Below are positions 38,001 through 47,830 of a stretch of DNA of 64,000 nucleotides, piece by piece. Source of the DNA: Solenopsis invicta (lineage: Eukaryota; Arthropoda; Insecta; Hymenoptera; Formicidae). The stretch is taken from the NCBI RefSeq assembly GCF_016802725.1, contig NC_052671.1, positions 12,900,435-12,964,434 of the forward strand. The letters run 5' to 3'. The first letter of the stretch is position 1. Every line of letters starts with the position of its first letter. Made by a program: the position numbers and the translations under genes. Below the pieces are notes generated by a model, which had not been told where the DNA came from, did no database searches, and worked only from the letters and a program-made list of their open reading frames with translations.

Positions 38001-40052
38001 AGAATTTTAAATACCACGAAGACTTCGAAGAAAGCTCATTTAATGAATATGAAAAACTTTTCGTCCCGCAAAGGTCCGCATATGTTTAACTTTTGTCTCA
38101 AGACAATAAGTCAGTCTTATTTAATTCGACAAATGAGAATAGAAATTAATCGATCTCATTTTAATATTGCATCATTTTTATACTGCAAAAGGTTGCAACA
38201 AGATTAAGTACGTTGCGAATATTTTTAGTCCGGTTATTAAAAATCCTTTCTGAGAGAATAGTTATATACCGCGTGGGCACACAGACGTGGGCATACATAC
38301 CTGTCCTTTAATTTATTCGCGTGTATTTTCGCACGAGGCGACGTTGCGTAATAGGGTCTTCGTAGCGCTCGTAATCTTTCTTTTACATCGCCCTTCGGTG
38401 CATTTACGCCACACTTAAGACTGCCGCCGCGCGCGTTGCCCCAGTGTCGCGCTATAACACTAGATCTACCGGGATTTTAACGAAGTCCCGGTATAAAATC
38501 CCATTGAAATTAAGTCCCGCCGCGCATGAACTTAACAGCCGCGCTGCGCCGGGACGAAACAGCGTCGACGTCGCTGCCACCTTTGTCATCGAGAAAGACA
38601 ATTCGATAATTACGGAGCTTTCCCTGCGGAAATTTATTATCTCTCAAATGCGGTTCTTTTGGATGCTAGACTTCTTCTTTTTATCGCAGACAGGGAGAAA
38701 AGCTTACTAAAAAAAAGACGATTACTAATTTTAAGCATATTAATTTGAAACGAATGATGAAGTATTAACATTGGCATTCCCTTTCTGGGTGTTAATTCTT
38801 TTGTATTGTGAGACTGCGATGGAAACGATAAGACGATAAGTTAAACAACGTAGATCGTGACTGGACTACTCAACGAAGTAAATCAATTTTAAGCAACAGA
38901 TAATACAATTAGATTATTAGCGAAGTTGTTATTAATTAAATTATTATTTTCAATAATAAGATTATCTAGATTTCGATACTACTAGACTTTATTTTGTCTC
39001 GACTTTCCATTCTTCCATGTTTAAACACGAAGACGAGGTATTTCGTTGTATCTCCGGAGATTATGAGAAAACACGATTTCGCCAGCAAAAAGGATTGCCG
39101 CTATAAGATTTGATTAATCAGATTAGGACAATTAACGTGCTCGAAAATGGAGTCAGCAATCTCGGAGGGCTCGTAGTAAAGGCACAACCTGACATAATCG
39201 CTTAAGGCTTACGAGAAACGCGCGTCCAATTAGAACTCGGATAAGATGCTTAGAGTAAACTTTCCTCGCGGGAGTCGCTCGTCTTGGATTTTCAGAAAAG
39301 ATCAGCGGGAGAGCTTACTGTGCTGAAACTTGGGCTACGTTCGGGTAAACCGTTCCCGAGAGGATACTCGATAAACACCCGTGAAAAATGAGGCTGCGAA
39401 AAAGCGGGCAGAGCGTAAACGAGACAGGAACTAACTGATTTTTTCGCATTATTTGTCGGACGAACGGAAGAAGGGCGAAAGGGAGCGAATAATGAGAAAC
39501 GTGTAAGGGACGTCGATACTGTGAATTATAAATCACATGTCGCGCGAGATATCGTTACTTCGTGTCACGCGATACGTGACATGACACGTCGTTCATCAAA
39601 TCGTGTTTATTCGGTTGAAAGATCCTTAGAGATATATCACGACAAACAAGAGACAAATTTACGTTTTGCTGTTATTAATCATAGTAAACTTTTATTTGCG
39701 AACATAATTATGCAGGAGAAAACATGTTTGTATTCATGTTAAAAAGGGTTAAAGTTTTTCTGTTGAATTTTTATAGCCGAGTGTTTGTGATTATGTTATT
39801 TAGATATTTTATGTTAAATTAATATTTAACATTTTTTAACGTAAAAAATAATATAATTCATGGGCGAATTAACAAATAACGTAAAAATATTCTACTTTTA
39901 AAATGTTAATTATCTGAGATAAATAAATAAAACGTACACGTCAATATATTATAAATGTCAATTTTACTGAAGAAATACTTCTTCACAATTTGTTACCGAA
40001 TTATATCAAAATTTTTTGTGTTAATTCCGTAAACAGTCTACTTCCTCTTATA
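35004..40052. other. Mixed intron with GC-rich patches at 35450-35900, 36550-36880, 38270-38600 and 39050-39600
   Basis: No gene recognised. The patch at 35800 carries a GTC triplet repeat. At 39561 GTGTCACGCGATACGTGACA is partly self-complementary. Confidence 0.5.
35813..35830 (+). repeat. (GTC)n triplet repeat
   Basis: About six GTC/GTCGTC units, followed by imperfect CGTCGTAGTAGTCGTG. Confidence 0.8.
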
Positions 40053-40448
40053 TTAGGACAATGTCCTGTTATCTTCTGCTATCCGGCCTTCTTGGGATGT
40101 CGATGTCCAGCGTTCCCTCTATCTTTTCGATAGCCTTTCTGGTGATCGTTTAGTATTTGATTTTTTTTTTTTGCTTAGCCCACTTGACTAGCCTGTCGGG
40201 CTCCATGCGATCATACGATCTCTCCACTCACGATATCTTACCCATCTTACCACATCCTGTATTTTGCATTCTTCTCTAATGACCGCGCTTCTTACTTGAT
40301 CACATAGGTTGATCCCTCGTATTGTTCTTAGTATTTTTGTTCGGTTGAATCTCTTCAGTTGAATTTCGTTCACCTTAGAATTCCTTTTGTTCTTACAATA
40401 TCTGTACGCGTTTCGGTCGCATATGTAAATATCGATCTTGCACACGTT
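40053..40448 (-). pseudogene. Non-LTR retrotransposon C-terminal relic (reverse-transcriptase polyprotein tail)
   Basis: Read on the minus strand from 40448 down to a TAA at 40053-40055, one frame stays coherent for about 131 codons. It is broken only by TAG at 40188-40190 and TAG at 40119-40121, with no frameshift needed. Recognisable blocks in order are KIDIYICDRNAYRYCK, KVNEIQLKRFNRTKILRTI, RGINLCDQVRSAVIREEC, KIQDVVRWVRYREWRDRM and, near the end, ERWTSTSQEGR. An (R/K)xLRTIRG, IQDVVRWxR, WRDxM and RWxxSWTSTSQ series is, from memory, the conserved tail of a LINE-type element frequent in ant genomes. A run of four lysine codons (12 T on the plus strand, 40161-40172) may be a slippage expansion. 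There is a stop just upstream of the block (40449-40451), and the endonuclease and reverse-transcriptase parts are absent, so it is 5'-truncated and dead. Confidence 0.6.
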
Positions 40449-41524
40449 TTATAAATTCGAATTTTGCTTTTAATAAATAATGCAAATATTAATTAAGCTC
40501 TTTTTTAATTATAATAAAAAATGTTAATTATAATGCACAAACAACTGGCGGCGTGCTAACGTGGTTGTACTTTCTAGGCTTTGTTCGCGAGAATATTTTG
40601 TAAACCATGTTTACTCTTGTTCCAATTTTAACGTTAAAAATGTTTTGACTGCTAAATTCAATTAGAATGTATTATTTCAGTTGCTGTTAAATTTAGCAAA
40701 CCAAGCGTTAATAAAATGACTATCTGCATGCATAAATTTCATGCTTCGTTATAACGCGTGTTATCCCGTTATTGAACAATTTGACTGTCCCGTTCATTTC
40801 TCTCCGTTTCTTCCGTTTTATTACTCACCCTAGAATCTTAGCAATTATCGCAAATCCCACCGACGAGCTTTACGACGTATAACCGAAGCGCCGCGCCCGC
40901 CCGCCGCAACCCTTCCATTTATTACCGTGCGCATTTGCATGCGAATGTACTCACCAATGCGCAAACGAATAAAACTCGAGTTTACTGTTCGATTAGCGGG
41001 TAACCGCGACGTGGAGGGCCTCCATCGTCCCCCGTCCGTTGATGACGAGCTTACAACTTCGTAGCCACGACTCTCTCAGGCATATCACGTAAAGATGTCC
41101 GTTGAAAAGACACGTTCTTCGGGAATATATGAACATTACTGCGAATATTCCTACTCCCTAAACACGTATCAGCTATTTGAAGCTTCAAATGTCTTATAAG
41201 AGTCTACCCAATTACAATCTTAGAAGTAAACATTTACAAATACATAATTGGTTCTGTTTTTTTTTTTTCGTGCCATAACTCGTGTATTTTACAGAATGAA
41301 TTTATAAAATACGCTCTCTTCTCGATTAATAAATAACTGGAAGTTTTAATCAACTACGAATTTATTTATTTATTTTTTTTTTTTGCTGGAAACGTATTTG
41401 GATTAAGTTAGACGAATGTATCAGTTTATATTTTGCATCTAATGCTATTTTAATAATGAAGTGATTATAATTATATTCCCTCGTTACACTCATGGCAGTT
41501 GTAGCAACCATTCAAAGATCCCAG
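40449..41524. other. Intron following the retrotransposon relic
   Basis: AT-rich apart from a CpG-containing patch at 40850-41090. I could not extend the retrotransposon frame into it. Confidence 0.5.
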
Positions 41525-41920
41525 CAAACAAAACTAAATTCAAATGAATTGAAAATTGCAATTTTATTTTAATTTATCCGAGTTCGCGCTTTAGAGCCCG
41601 GAGTATTTTTTTGGATTCAAATGGACTCAAATGAATTGAAATACAAAATGTACTAGTCAGCATTTTGAATTCGCGTGAATTCATGTCTCTCATTATATTA
41701 TTTTTGGATACAATGAGCTATTTATTATTTTGAGTTTGAATACATTTGAATGTATTCGAATGTACTCAAATATATTCGAATGTATTTGAATGTATTCGAC
41801 GTATTCGTATTCATATTGTATTATTTTTGAATTTACAGATGGATTCGAATAATCTGAGCGCGAATTCGAAAACGTTGAAATAAATTAATTTTTTTCTAGT
41901 TCAATTCATTTTTGTTTTGG
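41525..41920. repeat. Probable repeat element around the decamer array
   Basis: AAACTAAATTCAAATGAATT plus GAAA near the left edge is loosely inverted in CTAGTTCAATTCATTTTTGT near the right edge. Short TTGAATTCG-like and CAAATGGACTCAAATGAATTG repeats fill the middle. The borders and the class are unsure. Confidence 0.35.
41731..41800 (+). repeat. Seven tandem 10-bp units (TGTATTYGAA)
   Basis: Seven consecutive decamers fit in exact register: TGAGTTTGAA, TACATTTGAA, TGTATTCGAA, TGTACTCAAA, TATATTCGAA, TGTATTTGAA and TGTATTCGAC. The array lies inside a larger stretch rich in CAAATGAATTGAA and its complement (41530-41920), possibly an inverted-repeat element. Confidence 0.75.
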
Positions 41921-41929
41921 GGTGATTTT

Positions 41930-42900
41930 TACCCCTTTCTTTTTTATTGTGCAACCTGATCTAGTCAGCATAAAATGTACGTGCGGTTCGCATCACCGCT
42001 CACACTGGCCCGAACGAAAAAAAAAGAAAGAGACAATTTGGCGTAAAAGGCGTGTTGTCGTCGAAAGCAAACTGCTCGTTGCGCAACCGAGGGACGGGCG
42101 TAGAGCAACGGGGAGAAAAGGCGGCAGTTCTCTCTCCTGGTACACCTGGCAACAAGACATTCCGCTCAGATGTAACCTCCGCGGTGTAGAACATCGACAA
42201 AACGAAGAGAATCAGCGTCGAGAGGAGAGCGCGAGAGCGGCGATAGAAGGCGGTTACGAGGAGAACGAGGAGGGAGAGAATGAGAGAAAGGTAGCGAAGC
42301 GCGCACGGAGCGCGAGGAGCTAAGAGCCGCATTATGTGCAGCCGAGGTGCAGGTTGCAGACTCACCTTTGTTTGAACACGCAGTCAACCTCTTTCTTCCC
42401 TTCTCTCCCTACCTCGTCTTCATTCGCTCTCTTGCGTTCTCTCTTTCTCTCACTCTGTCTCTCTCGCTCTTTCTAGGAGCTCCTCCTCCGCAGATACAAG
42501 CACGCTCGTGCGCTTATGCTCCGAGACGGATGTGTGCGAGCGCGTGTTTATGCGCGGTGCACGCACCCCGAGGGTTCCGCGCGCGATTTATGCATGTGCA
42601 TGCGACGACGACGTTGGTGCACGCGGTGAAATTTATAAGCGTTGAACACACACACACACACACACACGTCTCTCCGTTGGTTGTAGGGAAGATACTCTTA
42701 TGTCCGAGGAGCGCCTCGCGAGCTACAGATGAGTATCGGCAGGTACTCGCTTTCTCTCTCATTCTCTCCTTCTCGTCTGATGGAATCTTCACGATTTGTA
42801 TTTTGCTGATTCTCTTAGATCCAGTTCGTGTGCAGTTTGACGCACTCGATTTGATAAGGCACGATATAAATCTTTGTTTCAAGGGATTGTAGCTCTCGTT
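41930..42900. other. CpG-rich island with purine- and pyrimidine-rich tracts
   Basis: Purine-rich 42010-42320 is followed by pyrimidine-rich 42380-42475 on the same strand. Long frames on both strands (up to 181 codons) are low complexity. Confidence 0.5.
42646..42667 (+). repeat. (CA)11 microsatellite
   Basis: A pure CA run inside a CpG-rich island. Confidence 0.9.
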
Positions 42901-44160
42901 AGCACTTAAACAGGAAATGTATCAATTATGAGAAATCTTGCCTAAGTGATTTATGAAGTGATACGTTTAAATGGATAATGTTTGTCCAGTCAATGTCTTC
43001 ATTTTTAGACATTTTCCGCACAAAGACGAGTTGCATAAACGATTACATATACAAGATTTTTACAGTTTAATCGAGAATGATTATAAATGCTGACTTTTAA
43101 TCCGAGAATAGGCACCTAGAGTTCTTTTAAATTCCAGTGTGCGAAAAATGAAGTTCACGTCACAGCAAAGATTTGTATTAATTTCAAAATCGATACCCAC
43201 CTTTTATTCGATGATTTCAGGACACAATTTGTGCAATAGAAATAAGATATGATTCATATGTCCATATTATCGATCTGTGGAAATTAGTTACAATAAAAAA
43301 CACATGATTATATAAAATTAATCAAGTGTGGTGAGAGTTGAATTTATATTATAAATTCAAAATAATATTATAATATGAAATGAGATTTAAGTTCAAAGTA
43401 TTATAAGCTATTAATATCTGTATGTTTATACAGTATAAAAAGTTTATATTATGTTTCCATAATATTGATTTTTATTGAAAAAGTACTTAATATAATAAAA
43501 AAATATAAACGTATATAAATAAATAAACAAGAGAATATAATAAGAGAATATAATAAAGCTATTTTAATGATGCTGCAAAAGCAAATATAATATAAATAAC
43601 TTGATATCGACCTAAGTTTATTTTAACTATGATATCGACCCAGATTTATTTTAAATTGCTATAAAATGAGTATCATAAAATATGTTTCGTTTTTTCTAAC
43701 AACTGTTCTTTAAATATACAGTACCTTTAAATATACAATTCTAACGAAAACCTGCAATATAAAAACTTTTTATTAACTGATTTCTCCATTTTTTTTAAAT
43801 ATTGTCATAAGAAGCTGTTTCTTCAATTTATTTAATATTTTCTTGGTTTTTTGTTTTTTTTTTTTTCAATAATTGATTAAATATAATATATATATGTACA
43901 TAATGTCCTTAAATATTAATAAATTATAAGATCAGCAATATATGTATAATAGTAGTTAATAACAATTTTAGAAACGACATTAGAAACGAAATTAGTGTAT
44001 TAAAAATACCCTATAAAAAATAAAATAATCGGCGTTTACGTAAAAAGAAACTAATCCCGTAGGATTAAATAAGAGATAACGTTACTTAATGAACACTAGA
44101 AGGAGGATAATTCGTATAACAGTAAAATTCGAATCATAACTATGTCACTCTCATGAGAGA
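42901..44160. other. Very AT-rich intron
   Basis: Only short direct repeats (entry 43604-43655) and T runs. No gene. Confidence 0.5.
43604..43655 (+). repeat. Short direct repeat
   Basis: GATATCGACCTAAGTTTATT plus TTAA is followed a few bases later by GATATCGACCCAGATTTATT plus TTAAA. Nearby there are more small duplications: AAGAGAATATAAT twice at 43529-43556, and CTTTAAATATACA twice at about 43709-43740. Confidence 0.7.
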
Positions 44161-44806
44161 ACCCTTACCTCGAATGCTTCAAGTCGCCTTGATTGCGACG
44201 AGGTAGCAATCTCCCCAGCACGCGATGACGCAATAAGGTTGAGTTGTTGTTCGAGTTACAGCTAAGAGGATGAGTTACGGTGAGATATTAATCCTACGCG
44301 TGTGAGAGGATAAAGAGATTTAAAGTCCACGGTAATAACGCGTTTTTTCCTTCCCCTTTTTTTTATTGTGCGCGAATTACGTGCTTGCGCAACGCACCGG
44401 TTCCGAAGTTCCGAAGTCAACCTGTGCGAATGTCGTCGGGATTTCTCTCGTAAAAGGGAAACGTCGTCACAATTGGTAACACAGTGATCGGCACAGTCAG
44501 CAAACCGGACTTCTCTCCTTGAAAGACAAGCACTTACACGCCTGTCGTGGCGTAAAACACGCACGCGCGCACGCGCGCGAGAAATTTTAGAATCGCAACC
44601 GCGAGAACGTGTTTATTCGAGCGCATTACATAAATATCTCGCGCGACAAGTGCGAGAGATTATTAATTGATATGAAACAAGAGCGGAATGGATGTCCGCT
44701 CGCGCGGTGATCGCTCTATCTCGCTCGAGATCGCGACTAAAGGACCGCTCGTCGCGACGGAGCGATTAATTAAATTAATCGACCAGAACTCTTGACAGTA
44801 CATACG

Positions 44807-44852
<46 letters not shown>
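44807..44852 (+). repeat. (TA)14(CA)9 microsatellite
   Basis: A compound TA then CA tract. The MITE at 44859-45003 begins only a few bases after it. Confidence 0.9.
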
Positions 44853-44858
44853 TATATA

Positions 44859-45003
44859 CAGGTTGTTCATTAATAGTTGTACCCACTTTGTACCATAGGA
44901 GCATGATTTATCGATGGATATGTATTTTTAATATATTATTATATTAGAAATAACAAATGCGTGCTCTTATGGTAAAACGTGGCGACAATCATTAATGAAC
45001 ACT
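44859..45003. mobile_element. MITE inserted at a TA/CA microsatellite
   Basis: The left arm is CAGGTTGTTCATTAATAGTT plus GTACCCACTTTGTACCATAGGAGC. The right arm, reversed, is AGTGTTCATTAATGATTGTC plus GCCACGTTTTACCATAAGAGC. The arms are about 50 bp with scattered mismatches. Both ends lie in TATATA sequence, so the target was probably TA. The terminal CAGG(G/T)TG motif is common at insect MITE ends (recalled knowledge). Confidence 0.65.
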
Positions 45004-45632
45004 ATATATATATATATTCTGCGGTTTAAACTGCACGATCGTAATTCCCATTTTATTTGCCGCTCCGAGTTTGTCGTCCTGCAGCGTTTATTACCTTCGC
45101 GACTGGTCGACGAGTTCAAATTTAATCTCTCCGCGAATCGGACATCGATGCACGTACGTCGAGTCGTGCGCCGTCAGGCGCACAGCCGCGCTAAATTGTG
45201 TGGCAACAAGATTAATAATGCAGATACTCGCCTTTTTATAACGCCCCCATTCTCGCCCCGCGCGACACATTTTTTACTACACCATAAGTCGCCCCGCTCG
45301 GGTGACGCTCTCCGGTGTCTGTTTTTAGTCGAATCGTATAAAACGTCCAGGGTATATATCTGGCACTACTATCTTGACTGAAAGGTCAAATATTTTCAAT
45401 TCGACCGACATACATACGTATATATTTGTTGCTAAACGGGAATTCGTTCGTCCGAAACGATCGGAGTTTCCAGCGCGTCTCGCGCGTGGAACGTCGATAT
45501 AAGTAGAAAAGAAAAGAAAAAAAAAAATACCCGTTAGACCTCGCTTTTCTCTCGCGGATATACACGTCTCTTATAAGAAGGCACTTTATACCTGATGCCC
45601 GCGCGGTTGCGTGGCATCAACATGACAGCCGC

Positions 45633-45652
45633 AACGCGTTTCGAAACGCGTT
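45633..45652. other. Perfect 20-bp palindrome with two ACGCGT cores
   Basis: AACGCGTTTCGAAACGCGTT equals its own reverse complement. It contains ACGCGT twice and a central TTCGAA. It could be a dimeric protein-binding site or chance in a CpG-rich island. Confidence 0.6.
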
Positions 45653-46358
45653 ACGTGACACGAGCCAATCTTGCCACGCGATACGCTTCGCGCGCGGCTC
45701 AATTCAGCGCCCGAGTCGAGAGCACTTTGACTACTGATACCAGCCACTTCGCTTCGTCATTAGCACCTACGATGAGGAGGCGAAAAGAAAAAGAAAAAGA
45801 AGGGAGAAAGAGAGAGAGAGAGAGAAGACGAACGCCCCGGCGGCCGCCCGGTCGCATCCGGCAATCTTGGCCTCTTTCGCGCCTCTGCCAGCTGATGCAC
45901 TTACCCGCCTGTGCACCGTCTGCATCGCCGATGTGCTTACGCGTTCCGAGTACGCGTAATTGCGCGCATAATTTAAGGGTGCGGCACATGGATATATGAC
46001 TGCCGAGGAGGCATGCGTTGCAGCGAAGGATGCACGCCTCACCCTCGGAGGGAAGAAAAGGGGGGCGCAGAGGGAACAAAGAAGGAAGGCGAACGAAGGA
46101 GAGATACGCGAAAAGACGTGGAGAAACACAAAGAGCTGCTACACGCGAGGACGCGTGAAAGAGACGCGGGGAAGCCGAATCGGTGATGTAGTAGCAGACG
46201 GAGGAAAAGGAATGCGAGATGACACGGTGACGAAGAGAAGGGCGGAGAGAACGATGGATAACGAAGGAGTTAACGGGGGAAACGAACGCATACGTCGCGA
46301 GGTATATAAAGGCGACGAAGACGCGAGAAGAAGCATGGGGAAAGGAGGACAAATGGTG

Positions 46359-46361
<3 letters not shown>

Positions 46362-46439
<78 letters not shown>
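46362..46439 (+). repeat. (GA)39 microsatellite
   Basis: An unbroken GA tract of about 78 bp lies in a purine-rich stretch (45780-46480). A CT-rich tract follows at 46598-46622 on the same strand and could pair with it. Long open frames on either strand here (SL or RE dipeptide runs) are products of the repeat. Confidence 0.95.
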
Positions 46440-46442
<3 letters not shown>

Positions 46443-46597
46443 GAAAGAGAGAGTAAAAGAAACGAGCACTTTAAGAAAACCGATCTGTGCGTTCATCAGT
46501 GGACGATTAAATTGATAGCTCGCCACCACGCGAGCGCCCAAGAGACCAGGAACGTTTCTCGACGCCGTCGGCTACAAAAACCGTGTCCTGACGCTTT

Positions 46598-46622
46598 CTC
46601 TCTCTCTCACTCTCTCTCTCTT
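46598..46622 (+). repeat. CT-rich tract opposite the GA tract
   Basis: CTCTCTCTCTCACTCTCTCTC-type sequence about 160 bp after the GA tract, in inverted relation to it. Confidence 0.85.
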
Positions 46623-46815
46623 TTCCCGTATGCGCTTTTTCACGCGTGTACGCGAGAGTTTTAAATCATTTCCGGAAAGAAAGAAGACGGAAAAAAAGGA
46701 GGCGTTTGTCGCCGAGCCAACGACACGGCTGAGTTATCGCGGCCGGGGCGAGTCGCGCGATAATTCGTGCGACCGAGTGCGACACCGGCGACGATGCGAA
46801 CGACGCACTGTGGGC

Positions 46816-47400
46816 CAGATAAGAAAAAATCTGGTCAAAGTGGAATTTTTTAATTTCTTGTTACAAAACTCAGAGAAATTTGTTAAATCTAAATGTAAAA
46901 AATTATAATATAATTACTGTAGTATCATTTTCTGCAGGGCATGCAGAGTCTGCGTGCAGTTAATTGTAGCGGAATTGAATGAGACGTGCGAAAGATTATT
47001 CCCGATACGGCTCTGCTGGCAGTCTGCTGCAACATTCGTGCACTGTACATGCAAATGAAATATTTGCAGATACTTGCTGCAGAAATCGAGCTATCTTGAT
47101 GTAGATTCTTCCCGTAACCGCAGTCTGTAAACAGTTTGCTAGCAGTCCGTCAGCAGATCAACATGGAATTCTTTCAGCAGAAGTGACGTGTGAATCGCGA
47201 AAGAATGCTGCAATTCTTACGGTAGAAACGTGCAAGCTTCTTGCAAGAATCTGTCTGCAGAATCTTTTGAAAGGCTTGAGCAGAATGAGAAAACATAACG
47301 TCCTGCTGAAAGAATTCGCCAAGATCTGCTCGGACACTAAAAAAAAATGGTCTTGCAAGTACAGCCACAATTTTTTGATTACAAAAAATTAAGGTAAATG
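46816..47400. repeat. CTGCAG/TGCAGA-rich repeat-like region
   Basis: Dense short words TCTGCAG, CTGCAGAA, TTGCAAGAAT, GCAGCA and their complements occur between 46935 and 47360, for example CAAGCTTCTTGCAAGAATCT at 47232. At 46815 a small CCAGAT-ATCTGG hairpin stands at the left edge. It looks like a degenerate repeat built from short inverted words. Class unknown. Confidence 0.4.
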
Positions 47401-47750
47401 ATTAGCAAATCTTGTGATGTCGCATATGTTTGGTACTTAATCAATCTAAATAACAGAGACAGAATTTATGTCGAAACTGTTTGTGAAATTTAGAAAGGAA
47501 GTTTATCTGTGACGCTTATTCAATTATATTTGACTATATAATTTGCAATGAGACCTAAAGTTTCTAAAAGGTATTGTTAAACGTTACTATAAAGTTTATA
47601 TATGACAAACAATTCGTTTTAGCAGATACCAAAAATAGAGAGAAATCTATCTACGTCAACAAAATATTTTTTTAAAATGAAGACTTATAATAGTCTTGCG
47701 ACAAATCGCTACTATGGTTATAATATTTTATATTCAAAATTTGTTTTTTG

Positions 47751-47752
<2 letters not shown>

Positions 47753-47830
<78 letters not shown>
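47753..47830 (+). repeat. (AC)29 followed by (AT)10 microsatellite
   Basis: AC repeats run to 47811 and continue without a break into AT repeats up to 47830. No interruptions, which suggests a high mutation rate. Confidence 0.95.

Larger units (their letters stand above)
44161..46815. other. Longest CpG-rich block of the window
   Basis: GC-rich from 44170 to 46800 apart from the microsatellite and MITE. It has alternating CG/CA at 44560-44579, GAGAG-rich tracts and a perfect 20-bp palindrome. GAGAG is the core recognised by insect GAGA factor (established knowledge), so this is the best candidate here for a large regulatory region. This is inference. No promoter can be assigned. Confidence 0.45.

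Noticed and set aside
42347..42892. 181-codon plus frame with Ser/Leu runs and His-Thr repeats
   Set aside because: Made from CT-rich and CA-repeat DNA. No domain, and a minus frame overlaps it.
45699..46664. 280-codon minus frame and 222-codon plus frame
   Set aside because: Both pass through the (GA)39 tract, giving Ser-Leu and Arg-Glu dipeptide runs. The rest has no similarity to known proteins.
47158..47392. Open frames of 64-70 codons on both strands
   Set aside because: They lie in the CTGCAG/TTGCAAG repeat-like region and mirror each other, so they are by-products of the repeat.
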